DNA of 24,786 nucleotides from Roseburia sp. (GTDB lineage: Bacteria; Bacillota; Clostridia; Lachnospirales; Lachnospiraceae). This document shows positions 14,981 to 23,098 of this stretch, in pieces. Every line of letters begins with the position of its first letter. Position 1 is the stretch's first letter. The DNA lies in the NCBI GenBank assembly GCA_003483745.1, contig DMYD01000001.1, forward strand, positions 1-24,786, read 5' to 3'. The notes beneath the pieces were generated by a model. It did no database searches and was not told where the DNA came from. It saw only the letters and a list, made by a program, of their open reading frames with translations. The translations under genes and the position numbers were made by a program.

Positions 14981-15859
14981 ATGTATCCAATCGTAAGAAG
15001 AGAAAAACTGGCAGATAAGATTTATCTTATGGATGTCAAAGCACCTCGTGTGGCACAGTACTGTGAGCCGGGGCAGTTTGTAATTGTAAAGATTGATGAG
15101 GAAGGAGAGCGTATCCCGCTCACAATCTGTGATTATAACAGAGAAGCAGGTACGATCACGATCGTATTCCAGACTGTCGGAGCTTCCACAGAGCGTATGG
15201 CATATTTAAAAGAGGGAGATGCATTTCAGGATTTTGTAGGTCCGCTTGGATGTGCATCTGACCTGATCGAGGAAGACCTTGAAGAGTTAAAGAAAAAGAA
15301 GATTCTTTTCGTAGCCGGAGGTGTTGGTACAGCACCGGTATATCCGCAGGTAAAATGGCTGCATGAGCACGGTGTAGACTGTGATGTCATCATGGGGTCT
15401 AAGACAAAGGATCTGCTGATCTTAGTAGATCAGATGAAAGAAGTTGCGACCAATCTCTATGTGACAACAGATGATGGTTCTTATGGTTTCCATGGTATGG
15501 GAACCAATCAGTTACAGGAGCTCTGGGATGCCGGCAAACGCTATGATCACTGTGTAGCGATCGGACCGATGATCATGATGAAATTCGTATGTAAACTGAC
15601 AAAAGAACTTGGAATCCCGACCGTTGTTTCCATGAACCCGATCATGGTAGATGGAACCGGAATGTGTGGTGCGTGCCGACTGATGGTAGGCGGAGAAGTA
15701 AAATTTGCCTGCGTAGACGGACCGGAGTTTGACGGACATCAGGTTGATTTTGACCAGGCGATGAAACGTCAGGCACAGTACAAGACAGAAGAAGGAAGAG
15801 CTATGTTAAAGCTGCAGGAAGGTGATACACATCATGGCGGCTGTGGCAACTGTCAGTAG
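14981..15859 (+). CDS. nfnA: NADH-dependent reduced ferredoxin:NADP+ oxidoreductase, subunit A
   Basis: 292 residues. Subunit of the electron-bifurcating transhydrogenase that couples NADH and reduced ferredoxin oxidation to NADP+ reduction (family knowledge; the related SudB/FNR subunit is called sulfide dehydrogenase in some annotations). Visible: the FAD-binding barrel (GQFVIVKIDEEGERIPLTI, VGASTERM), the NAD-binding part (KKKILFVAGGVGTAPVYPQV) and a [2Fe-2S] cysteine set near the C-terminus, C229-x2-C232-x11-C244. The tail HHGGCGNCQ is also Cys-rich. GGAGGAG just upstream fixes the start. It is 30 bp before nfnB and surely co-transcribed. Confidence 0.9.
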   Translation: MYPIVRREKLADKIYLMDVKAPRVAQYCEPGQFVIVKIDEEGERIPLTICDYNREAGTITIVFQTVGASTERMAYLKEGDAFQDFVGPLGCASDLIEEDLEELKKKKILFVAGGVGTAPVYPQVKWLHEHGVDCDVIMGSKTKDLLILVDQMKEVATNLYVTTDDGSYGFHGMGTNQLQELWDAGKRYDHCVAIGPMIMMKFVCKLTKELGIPTVVSMNPIMVDGTGMCGACRLMVGGEVKFACVDGPEFDGHQVDFDQAMKRQAQYKTEEGRAMLKLQEGDTHHGGCGNCQ

Positions 15860-15889
15860 GAATGAGCGTTTGAAAAGGAGATAAAGAGA

Positions 15890-17275
15890 ATGGACGTATT
15901 AAATAGAGTACCGGTTCGTGAGCAGGAACCACAGGTTCGTGCAGCTAACTTTGAAGAGGTATGTTTAGGATATAATGAGGAAGAGGCAAAGGCTGAGGCA
16001 GCACGCTGTTTAAATTGTAAAAATGCGCAGTGTATGAAAGGCTGTCCGGTATCTATCAATATCCCGGCATTTATCGCACAGGTAAAGGAAGGAAACTTTG
16101 AGGAGGCATACCATATCATCAGTCAGTCTTCCGCACTTCCGGCAGTCTGTGGACGTGTCTGCCCACAGGAGAGCCAGTGTGAGGGAAAATGTATCCGCGG
16201 AATCAAGGGTGAGCCGGTTGCAATCGGTAAATTAGAGCGTTTTGTTGCCGACTGGGCAAGAGAGCATGGCATCAAACCGAAAAAAGCAGAGAAGTTAAAC
16301 GGACATAAAGTTGCAGTTATTGGTTCCGGCCCTGCAGGTTTAACCTGTGCCGGAGATTTAGCAAAACTTGGCTATGATGTGACAATCTTTGAGGCACTTC
16401 ATGAGGCAGGCGGTGTTCTGATCTACGGTATCCCGGAGTTCCGTCTTCCAAAACAAAAAGTTGTTGCTGCTGAGGTAGAAAACGTGAAAGCACTCGGTGT
16501 TAAGATCGAGACAAACGTTGTCATTGGAAAATCTGTTACAATCGATGAACTGATGGAAAATGAAGGCTTCGAGGCTGTATTTATCGGTTCCGGTGCCGGA
16601 CTTCCGAGATTTATGGGTATCCCTGGCGAGCAGGCAATGGGCGTATTTTCCGCTAATGAGTTCCTGACCAGAAATAACCTGATGAAAGCATTTAAGGATG
16701 AGTACGATACACCGATCAAAGCAGGCAAGAAAGTCATCGTTGTCGGCGGCGGTAATGTTGCTATGGATGCTGCGAGAACTGCAAAGAGACTTGGTGCGGA
16801 GGTACATATCGTATACCGCCGTGGTGAGGAAGAACTTCCGGCGCGTGTTGAGGAAGTTCATCATGCAAAAGAAGAGGGTGTGATCTTTGATCTGCTTCAG
16901 AACCCGACTGAAATTCTTGTAGATGAGAATGGCTGGGTAAAAGGTGCGAAAGTTATTAAAATGGAACTTGGTGAGCCGGATGCTTCCGGAAGAAGAAGTC
17001 CGGTAGAAATTCCTGGATCTGAGTATGAAATTGAGGCGGATACCGTGATCATGTCACTTGGAACTTCCCCGAATCCGCTGATCTCTTCCACGACAAAGGG
17101 ACTTGAGATCAACCGCAGAAAATGTATCATCGCAGAAGAAGAAAACGGTGCTACCTCAAAAGCAGGTGTATTTGCAGGTGGTGATGCCGTAACCGGAGCT
17201 GCAACTGTAATTCTTGCTATGGGTGCAGGAAAGGCTGCTGCAAAGGGTATTGATGAATATTTAAGTAATAAATAA
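15890..17275 (+). CDS. nfnB: NADH-dependent reduced ferredoxin:NADP+ oxidoreductase, subunit B (GltD-like)
   Basis: 461 residues, similar in plan to the glutamate synthase small subunit. The N-terminal part carries two [4Fe-4S] cysteine groups (CLNCKNAQCMKGCP and VCGRVCPQESQCEGKC). Then come the FAD motif VIGSGPAGLTCAGDLA, the NADPH motif VVGGGNVAMDAARTAKRLG and the C-terminal GGDAVTGAATVILAMGAG. By family knowledge this subunit holds the bifurcating FAD and the NADP(H) site. Stand-alone GltD is excluded as the better name because nfnA lies directly upstream and no gltB is present. GGAG at 15876-15879 supports the start. Confidence 0.9.
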   Translation: MDVLNRVPVREQEPQVRAANFEEVCLGYNEEEAKAEAARCLNCKNAQCMKGCPVSINIPAFIAQVKEGNFEEAYHIISQSSALPAVCGRVCPQESQCEGKCIRGIKGEPVAIGKLERFVADWAREHGIKPKKAEKLNGHKVAVIGSGPAGLTCAGDLAKLGYDVTIFEALHEAGGVLIYGIPEFRLPKQKVVAAEVENVKALGVKIETNVVIGKSVTIDELMENEGFEAVFIGSGAGLPRFMGIPGEQAMGVFSANEFLTRNNLMKAFKDEYDTPIKAGKKVIVVGGGNVAMDAARTAKRLGAEVHIVYRRGEEELPARVEEVHHAKEEGVIFDLLQNPTEILVDENGWVKGAKVIKMELGEPDASGRRSPVEIPGSEYEIEADTVIMSLGTSPNPLISSTTKGLEINRRKCIIAEEENGATSKAGVFAGGDAVTGAATVILAMGAGKAAAKGIDEYLSNK

Positions 17276-17290
17276 TAAAACAGTGCCAGT

Positions 17291-17331
17291 AAAATGTCGG
17301 AATCAGTGTATGCTGATATCCGGCATTTTTT
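17291..17331 (+). terminator. Terminator after nfnAB
   Basis: AAAATGTCGG-AATCAG pairs imperfectly with CTGATATCCGGCATTTT, and is followed by a T-run; it starts 16 bases after the nfnB stop. Confidence 0.75.
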
Positions 17332-17464
17332 GTCAGAAAGCTTGTCAGATTTCTAATTTTTTTATAAACGTTTCTTAACACATCTAAAATCTTCCTTAAA
17401 TCTTACCCAAAATCTACTTTTTTTGAAAAATATTGGTTATACTTGTAAGTAAAGTCCAGGATGA

Positions 17465-20095
17465 ATGGAAAATGAGTCAGAGAGCAAAGAGTGTATGTAC
17501 ATTGGGAAGTATGACTATATGGAGAAAAATGTGAATCGTAATCAGACAGAAAAAGAAATGGTGGAAAATGTGAATCAGACAGAAGAACAAATAGCAGCAA
17601 ATGTGAACCAGAGCCGTACAGAAAGAGAAATGGGAGAAAGTGGAGATCGGGAACAGACAGAAACGATCCGGGGACTGACCGCACAGCAGGTGGAGGAGCG
17701 GAAAGAAAAAGGACTCTGGAATAGAAAAGCGGAGTCGGCGACAAAAACAACGAAAGAGATCGTAAAATCAAATGTGTTTACATATTTTAACCTGATATTT
17801 TTAGTGATCGCGTTATTGTTAATCGGCGTTGGTGCTTTCCGGGATCTGACATTTCTTCCAATCATTGTTGCAAATACGCTGATCGGTATCGTGCAGGAAA
17901 TCCGTTCAAAAAAGGTTTTAGACGATCTGTCTATCTTAAACAGCCCCAAAACGAGGGTGCTTAGGGATGGCAGTAAAAAAGAGGTATCGGCAGAAGAACT
18001 GGTGCAGGATGATATTGTGGAACTTTCTGCGGGCGGACAGATACCGGCGGATGCGGTTGTGTTAGAAGGGCAGTTAAATGTGAATGAATCACTCCTTACC
18101 GGAGAAGCGGATGAAATTGTAAAGAAAAATGGCGATGAACTGCTGTCCGGCAGCTTTGTGGTGTCCGGCAGCTGTCTGGCACAGCTGACAAAAGTTGGGG
18201 AAGAGTCTTATATATCAAAACTTACCCACCGTGCAACCCAGACGAAAGAGGGAGAACAGTCAGAGATGATCCGCTCTTTGAACCGGCTGGTGCAGGCAGT
18301 CGGTATTGTGATCATTCCCATTGGTGTGGTTCTTTTTATACAGCAGTTTGTATATGCGGGAACCCCTTTGCGGGACAGTGTGACAAGTATGGTCGCAGCA
18401 ATCATTGGAATGATACCGGAGGGACTTTATCTGTTAGCGAGCGTTGCCATGGCGGTAAGTGCCATGCGTCTGGCAAAGCAGCAGGTTTTGATCCATGATA
18501 TGAAATGTATTGAAATGTTAGCACGCGTAGATGTACTTTGTGTGGACAAGACAGGAACAATTACAGTGCCGGAGATGGAAGTGGATCAGTTTATTCTTGC
18601 AGAAGACCTGGCGAAAAGAGTTTATGAGAAAGACGGTGATACGAAAGTATATGTCGATGTAAAGTGCAGTGAGGAACAGGAACAAAAACATGCGCAGATA
18701 AAGGGCATGATCGGTGAGTTTGCGGCAGACATGGATGCTGATAATGCAACAATGGAGGCATTAAAGACATATTTTAAGCCGGATACTTTAACAAAGATAA
18801 AGAAAGCAGAAAAGGTATTTGCATTTTCATCAAAGACAAAGTACAGTGGAATCATTTCAGAGGGAAAAAGTTATGTGATCGGGGCACCTGAATTTGTGCT
18901 TCGGGAGGATTATGCAGAGTACAAAGACCGAATAGAAGCGTATAGTGAGAAAGGGTATCGTGTCCTTGTGTATGGCAGATATGAGGGAATTTTAGACGGA
19001 CAGCAGCTTACGGAAAAAGTATTGCCGATTGCATTTATCATGCTGACAAATGCGATACGGGAAGGAGCAAAGGAAACCTTTTCCTATTTTACAGAGCGTG
19101 GTGTGGAGATCAAGGTTATCTCCGGGGATAACCCTAAGACTGTTGCTGAAATTGCGGAAAAAGCGGGAATCTGTGGAGCAGATAACTATGTGGATGCATC
19201 TGCGTTGACAACAGATGAGAGTATCGCACAGGCTGTAGCAAAATATCAGATTTTTGGCAGGGTGACACCGGATCAGAAATTAAAGTTTGTGGAAGCACTG
19301 AAAGCACAGGGAAGAACGGTAGCCATGACGGGTGACGGTGTCAATGATGTGCTGGCATTAAAAGATGCGGACTGCAGTATCGCAATGGCATCGGGAAGCG
19401 AGGCTGCATCGCAGGTGGCACAGCTTGTTCTTTTGGATAATGATTTTTCGAGGATGCCCTCTGTAGTGATGGAAGGGCGGAGAGTGGTAAACAATATCCA
19501 GCGCTCGGCAAGTTTGTATCTGGTCAAAAATATTTTTTCCATGCTGCTTGCAGTATTTTCCATGATTTCTATGATCAATTATCCGCTGGAACCGTCACAA
19601 ATCTCGCTGATCAGTATGTTTACGATCGGTATTCCGTCCTTTGTGCTTGCATTAGAGCCAAACAAAGACCGCATACAGGGACGCTTTATGACAAATGTAT
19701 TGTTAAAGGCACTACCTGCCGGACTTACCGATTTTCTGGCGGTCAGCAGTCTGGTATTGTTTTGCCGGGAATTTGGTGTGAACGAAGGGGACATTTCGAC
19801 ATCCTGTACGATCCTTGTTGCCATTGTCGGATTTATGATCTTATATCAGATCGCAAAACCGATGACGGCCGGACACCGGGTACTGATGGTTGGAATGGTC
19901 GCCGGCTGGCTGTTCTGCATGATATTTGTCAGCCACTTATTTGCAATCAGGGATATCTCAAAGCAGTGTATGATGCTGACTGCGGTATTTACGGTTGCAG
20001 CGGAGTCCATTCTGCGGTATCTGTCGAAATTTGTGGAGTGGATGCGGGAAAGTCTTTTAGTGTTAAAAAAGAAAATACATCAGGCAACAGCGTGA
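17465..20095 (+). CDS. P-type ATPase, CtpE-like cation pump with an N-terminal extension
   Basis: 876 residues. Core motifs: TGE in LTGEADEI (actuator), IPEGL in helix M4, phosphorylation site DKTGTIT (D361), nucleotide domain GAPE, hinge GDGVNDVLALKDADCSIAM. The pattern AIIGMIPEGLYLLASVAMAV is close to mycobacterial CtpE, a calcium P-type ATPase, so Ca2+ transport is the best guess. The first about 70 residues are hydrophilic and repeat NVNQ/QTE motifs; typical relatives begin near GLTAQQVEERKEKGLWN (about residue 70). Only a weak AGGA lies before 17465, so the real start may be a later in-frame ATG, for example near 17519. About ten membrane helices. No operon partner. Confidence 0.85.
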   Translation: MENESESKECMYIGKYDYMEKNVNRNQTEKEMVENVNQTEEQIAANVNQSRTEREMGESGDREQTETIRGLTAQQVEERKEKGLWNRKAESATKTTKEIVKSNVFTYFNLIFLVIALLLIGVGAFRDLTFLPIIVANTLIGIVQEIRSKKVLDDLSILNSPKTRVLRDGSKKEVSAEELVQDDIVELSAGGQIPADAVVLEGQLNVNESLLTGEADEIVKKNGDELLSGSFVVSGSCLAQLTKVGEESYISKLTHRATQTKEGEQSEMIRSLNRLVQAVGIVIIPIGVVLFIQQFVYAGTPLRDSVTSMVAAIIGMIPEGLYLLASVAMAVSAMRLAKQQVLIHDMKCIEMLARVDVLCVDKTGTITVPEMEVDQFILAEDLAKRVYEKDGDTKVYVDVKCSEEQEQKHAQIKGMIGEFAADMDADNATMEALKTYFKPDTLTKIKKAEKVFAFSSKTKYSGIISEGKSYVIGAPEFVLREDYAEYKDRIEAYSEKGYRVLVYGRYEGILDGQQLTEKVLPIAFIMLTNAIREGAKETFSYFTERGVEIKVISGDNPKTVAEIAEKAGICGADNYVDASALTTDESIAQAVAKYQIFGRVTPDQKLKFVEALKAQGRTVAMTGDGVNDVLALKDADCSIAMASGSEAASQVAQLVLLDNDFSRMPSVVMEGRRVVNNIQRSASLYLVKNIFSMLLAVFSMISMINYPLEPSQISLISMFTIGIPSFVLALEPNKDRIQGRFMTNVLLKALPAGLTDFLAVSSLVLFCREFGVNEGDISTSCTILVAIVGFMILYQIAKPMTAGHRVLMVGMVAGWLFCMIFVSHLFAIRDISKQCMMLTAVFTVAAESILRYLSKFVEWMRESLLVLKKKIHQATA

Positions 20096-20105
20096 AATGG
20101 GATAC

Positions 20106-20148
20106 AAAAACAGCCACCCCGGTTTTTAGAAGCCGGAGCGGCTGTTTT
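20106..20148. terminator. Bidirectional terminator between the P-type ATPase and the ABC permease
   Basis: AAAACAGCC with inner CCGG pairs with CCGG and GGCTGTTTT around a short loop; A-run on the left and TTTT on the right, between two convergent genes. Confidence 0.75.
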
Positions 20149-20182
20149 GCGATCAAGCATTTGCGGAAATGTAATTTTACAG

Positions 20183-21016
20183 TTATTCCAGATTAAGGTG
20201 TTTTTTGATGATAACCATGCACACAATATAGAAAACAACACATTCGATGACGGAAAGGAGCAGTCCGGAAAACATCATAGATGAAAATGTTGTATGGAAT
20301 GCAATGTTTTCAGTGGTGGTACAGGTTACAACATTATCGTTGTTCATGATACCGAAATATCCGGTAAGCACCATGATAATGGAAGATAAAATCTGACCTA
20401 ACATATAAAAGATGATTCCGGCACCAATGGAAGCCCCGATTTTGTGTTGTGTAAAGAGCTGACCGATAGAACCACTGGCAAATACCATCAAAAGATACTG
20501 CAGGCAGGAAAGGATCATAGCAAAAACAAGATAAACACTGAAAGTACCAAAGGACATACCAAACATATTTTGAAAATCTGCCAGAAACATGTCAAAGTCT
20601 ACATCAAAGGAAAAACCTCTGTTTGCGGCACAGCCTAATGCAAAAATTGATAGAAATAAAATGATCAGGGAGAGCAGCAGCCAGCATAAGGAAACCAACA
20701 GCTTTACATGAAAGATAGACATCTGATTCACCGGCAGTGTATGTGTCAGATAGCCCTGATCGGAATACATGGTTTTATAAAAATGTACACACATATACAC
20801 ATAACTTACCACAAAGAGTGCAAATACACCGAGTACATAAAATACCATAGCAGCAGCAAAGAAGATTTCCTGCAGTTTGTTTTCTGTACCTGCCGGATTA
20901 CTGTTACCATACATGGCAATGCAGCCGAGGATTGTGACAAATAACATGACACCATAGATAACGAACATGATCTTGGATGTGTTTTTGAATTCGTATTTAA
21001 ATAATTTTCCTAACAT
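20183..21016 (-). CDS. ABC-2-type transporter permease of a YtrA-type operon
   Basis: 277 residues with about six membrane segments, starting MLGKLFKYEFKNTSKIMFVI, the usual opening of this permease group. GGGAGGT lies 6 bases before the ATG. The start overlaps the upstream ATPase stop by 7 bases, so the two are translationally coupled. By family knowledge such GntR/ATPase/permease operons respond to cell-envelope-active antibiotics or related stress; the substrate is unknown. It is the last gene of the operon, followed by a terminator. Confidence 0.85.
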   Translation of the reverse strand: MLGKLFKYEFKNTSKIMFVIYGVMLFVTILGCIAMYGNSNPAGTENKLQEIFFAAAMVFYVLGVFALFVVSYVYMCVHFYKTMYSDQGYLTHTLPVNQMSIFHVKLLVSLCWLLLSLIILFLSIFALGCAANRGFSFDVDFDMFLADFQNMFGMSFGTFSVYLVFAMILSCLQYLLMVFASGSIGQLFTQHKIGASIGAGIIFYMLGQILSSIIMVLTGYFGIMNNDNVVTCTTTENIAFHTTFSSMMFSGLLLSVIECVVFYIVCMVIIKKHLNLE

Positions 21017-21708
21017 CTGAATACCTCCCGGAACAGTGCATCGACGGATTTTCCCTCCTCGGCGCGGATGTCGTCAACCGAAGATGAAAGACGGATCTGT
21101 CCATTCTGAATAAAAATAATCTGATCTAAAATGTTTTCGATGTCTGCGATCAGATGTGTGGAGATCAGGATGGAAGCGGACGGGTCGTAATTGGTTAAGA
21201 TCACATCTAAAATATAATCTCTTGCAGCAGGATCGACACCCGCGATCGGCTCATCTAAAATATATAATTCCGCTTTCCGGCTCATGACAAGGATAAGCTG
21301 TACCTTCTCTTTGGTTCCTTTTGACATGCTTTTTAGAGAATCATCCGGATTAATATTCAGTTTTTGCAGCATATCGTAGGCGCGTTCCCTGTCGAAATCT
21401 TCATAAAAGTCCTGAAAGAAAGCGATGACTTCTTTCACACGCTGGTTCATGTTCAGGTAAGTGTGATCCGGCAGGTAGGAAATGTGGCGTTTACTCTCGA
21501 CACCGATCGGATTTTCTTTGTAATAGAGAGTGCCGGAAGTCGGGGTTAAAAGTCCGTTGATCATTTTGATCAGTGTTGTTTTTCCACTGCCGTTTGGACC
21601 GAGCAGACCGATGATATGTCCGCTCTCGATCGAAAGATCAATGTGGTCGATTGCTGTTTTTCCATTGAAACTTTTGGTAAGATCTTTACATTCAAGTAAT
21701 GTGCCCAT
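21010..21708 (-). CDS. ABC transporter ATPase of a YtrA-type operon
   Basis: 232 residues. Walker A GPNGSGKTT, Q-loop-like HISYLPDHTYLN, signature KSMSKGTKEKVQ (a non-canonical LSGGQ), Walker B LYILDEPIAGVDP and the switch His in ISTHLIADI. The divergent signature motif is common in the YtrB/BcrA-like branch. Two successive ATG codons overlap the GntR stop; the second (21708) has the better distance (7 bases) from GGAG, the first would start at 21711. It energises the permease encoded just downstream. Confidence 0.88.
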   Translation of the reverse strand: MGTLLECKDLTKSFNGKTAIDHIDLSIESGHIIGLLGPNGSGKTTLIKMINGLLTPTSGTLYYKENPIGVESKRHISYLPDHTYLNMNQRVKEVIAFFQDFYEDFDRERAYDMLQKLNINPDDSLKSMSKGTKEKVQLILVMSRKAELYILDEPIAGVDPAARDYILDVILTNYDPSASILISTHLIADIENILDQIIFIQNGQIRLSSSVDDIRAEEGKSVDALFREVFRC

Positions 21709-22076
21709 CATTTTTCTCCTTTCATAGTCTGACCGATCATAGCCAGAATTTCATTTTCCTGAAAGCCGAGCTGCTGCATAAATGAGAGCAGTTCTGTAAT
21801 TTTATCTTTTGCAAGTGTTGATTTTAATTCATCGATCATGGAAGTGTCCTCCGTAATAAATCGTCCGGTTGTCCGCTGTGAGAAAACAAGACCGGTTCGT
21901 TCAAGTTCTGTGAAAGCTTTCTGCATCGTGTTTGGATTTACCGCTGCCTCGGCGGCAAGGTCACGGACAGAAGGCAGTTTGTCTCCGGGTTTATATTTGC
22001 CCGAAATGATATCCATTTCGATCCGTTCTACGATCTGTATAAAAATAGGACGGTCGGAATTAAGGTTCCATGCCAT
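21708..22076 (-). CDS. GntR-family transcriptional regulator, YtrA subfamily
   Basis: 122 residues from MAWNLNSDRPIFIQIVERIE. An N-terminal winged helix-turn-helix (about 10-75, with YKPGDKLPSVRDLAAEAAVN and TMQKAFTELERTGLV) is followed by a short C-terminal helical part, the YtrA plan without a large effector domain. GAGGTG (22082-22087) is 5 bases before the ATG; the frame is open up to 22115 but that start lies beyond the ribosome site. Likely an autorepressor of its own ABC operon, given the inverted repeat over its promoter. Confidence 0.9.
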   Translation of the reverse strand: MAWNLNSDRPIFIQIVERIEMDIISGKYKPGDKLPSVRDLAAEAAVNPNTMQKAFTELERTGLVFSQRTTGRFITEDTSMIDELKSTLAKDKITELLSFMQQLGFQENEILAMIGQTMKGEK

Positions 22077-22091
22077 TGTATCACCTCGTTT

Positions 22092-22135
22092 CTTTGTACT
22101 AGTGAAATAATACAATGATACAAAGAAAGTGTCAA
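22092..22135 (-). promoter_or_regulatory. Promoter and operator of the YtrA-type operon
   Basis: On the minus strand: perfect TTGACA (22135 to 22130), 17-base spacer, TATTAT (22112 to 22107). CTTTGTA (22092-22098) and TACAAAG (22119-22125) form a perfect 7-bp inverted repeat with a 20-base gap that encloses the -10. A second TACAA copy lies inside at 22111-22115. It fits a GntR autoregulatory site. Confidence 0.75.
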
Positions 22136-22147
22136 GTGTTTTTTTTG

Positions 22148-22174
22148 TAAAGTTTTTTTGGATTTTGACGATAT
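22148..22174 (+). promoter_or_regulatory. Sigma-D (sigma-28, flagellar) promoter of the FliD-like cassette
   Basis: TAAAGTTT (22148-22155), 11 bases, GACGATAT (22167-22174); equally TAAA-N15-GACGATAT. The known consensus is TAAA-N15-GCCGATAT, so a single base differs in the -10. A transcript from here would read towards the gene at 22334. Confidence 0.7.
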
Positions 22175-22201
22175 AAATTACATAACAGAGGAAAGCTAAG
22201 G

Positions 22202-22248
22202 ATGGCGTCTGATTTTCAAGGAATGAAATACCCGGAAAACAGACGCCA
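22202..22248 (+). other. Long stem-loop in the 5' leader of the FliD-like gene
   Basis: ATGGCGTCTG (22202-22211) pairs perfectly with CAGACGCCAT (22239-22248); TTTTC and GGAAAA extend the stem inwards beyond one bulged base. Only TTTTGTT follows, so it is a poor terminator. It lies between the sigma-D promoter and the gene. Confidence 0.6.
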
Positions 22249-22333
22249 TTTTGTTATATGGACGAAAAAACAGCTGTATAACGGGGAGCAGCTTACCTGT
22301 TAAAAAATGAGTTGTGAAATGGGGAAAATGAGT

Positions 22334-23098
22334 ATGAGAGTTGGAAACCGATTAAACAGTACCATTGTGCGTGCACGGATGAAACGTATTGCAAAGTCGA
22401 AAATATTTTCGACAAAACAGCAGAGAACACAAAAGAGCACTTCTGGAAGTTCGAGTCAGTCAATCAGCCGGCTGCTTTCAAAATTGAATGCAAACAGTGG
22501 AAAGACATCCTCCGCAGAGCAGCTGCTTGCAAACCGGACACAGACGCTTTTATACAGTGGAATGGAAACGGCTGCAGAACGTGTGGAAAAACGGATGGAG
22601 AAGTTTTTGAAAACAGACGGCACGTCCGTATTTGACGGAGAAGATAAGGCAAAGGTTAAGGAAAATGTGGCGGATAATATGGAGTCGTTCGTAAGCGATT
22701 ATAATTATCTGATGAAACGTCTCGCACAGTCCGGCGATATTGTTGATTCGAATTATGCCAAAAAATTGAAAAATTATACAAATGCAGAGAGTAAAGGGCT
22801 TCGTGAGATTGGAATTACGATAAAAGGTGACGGAACATTAGAACTGGACGAACAGAAATTAAAGGCGGCCGATATCAGCGAGGTAAAGAAACTGTTCAAC
22901 GGTGAAGATGGATTTGCCAAAAAGGTGTCAGATCTGTCAGACCAGATCGGTAAATATGCAAAAGAAAAGGTGGCGGAACTCGAAAAATCAAATGCGCAGG
23001 CGAGCAGCAACTATAACCGCTATGCACGCTACGCGAATAATTCACAGAGTTATAACAGCAGCAGTTATTATAGCGGCTATTATAACAGTAAGGCATAA
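22334..23098 (+). CDS. FliD C-terminal-domain-like protein, probably flagellum-associated
   Basis: 254 residues from MRVGNRLNSTIVRARMKRIA; GGGGA (22321-22325) is 8 bases before this ATG, while the in-frame ATG at 22307 has no site. Residues about 90-225 resemble the C-terminal part of the flagellar cap protein FliD: FVSDYNYLMKRL, then LREIGITIKGDGTLELDEQK, then VKKLFNGEDGFAKKV. FliD proteins are usually 450 residues or more; the N-terminal D0 and D2-D3 parts are absent, and instead there is a basic, Ser-rich start. The last 30 residues are rich in Tyr, Ser and Asn. A sigma-D promoter precedes it, supporting a motility role. Cap, filament accessory or exported protein are all possible. Confidence 0.7.
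   Translation: MRVGNRLNSTIVRARMKRIAKSKIFSTKQQRTQKSTSGSSSQSISRLLSKLNANSGKTSSAEQLLANRTQTLLYSGMETAAERVEKRMEKFLKTDGTSVFDGEDKAKVKENVADNMESFVSDYNYLMKRLAQSGDIVDSNYAKKLKNYTNAESKGLREIGITIKGDGTLELDEQKLKAADISEVKKLFNGEDGFAKKVSDLSDQIGKYAKEKVAELEKSNAQASSNYNRYARYANNSQSYNSSSYYSGYYNSKA

Noticed and set aside
15890..17275. Naming the gene gltD (glutamate synthase small subunit)
   Set aside because: The gene directly upstream is an NfnA-type flavoprotein and no glutamate synthase large subunit is present, so NfnB is the better call.
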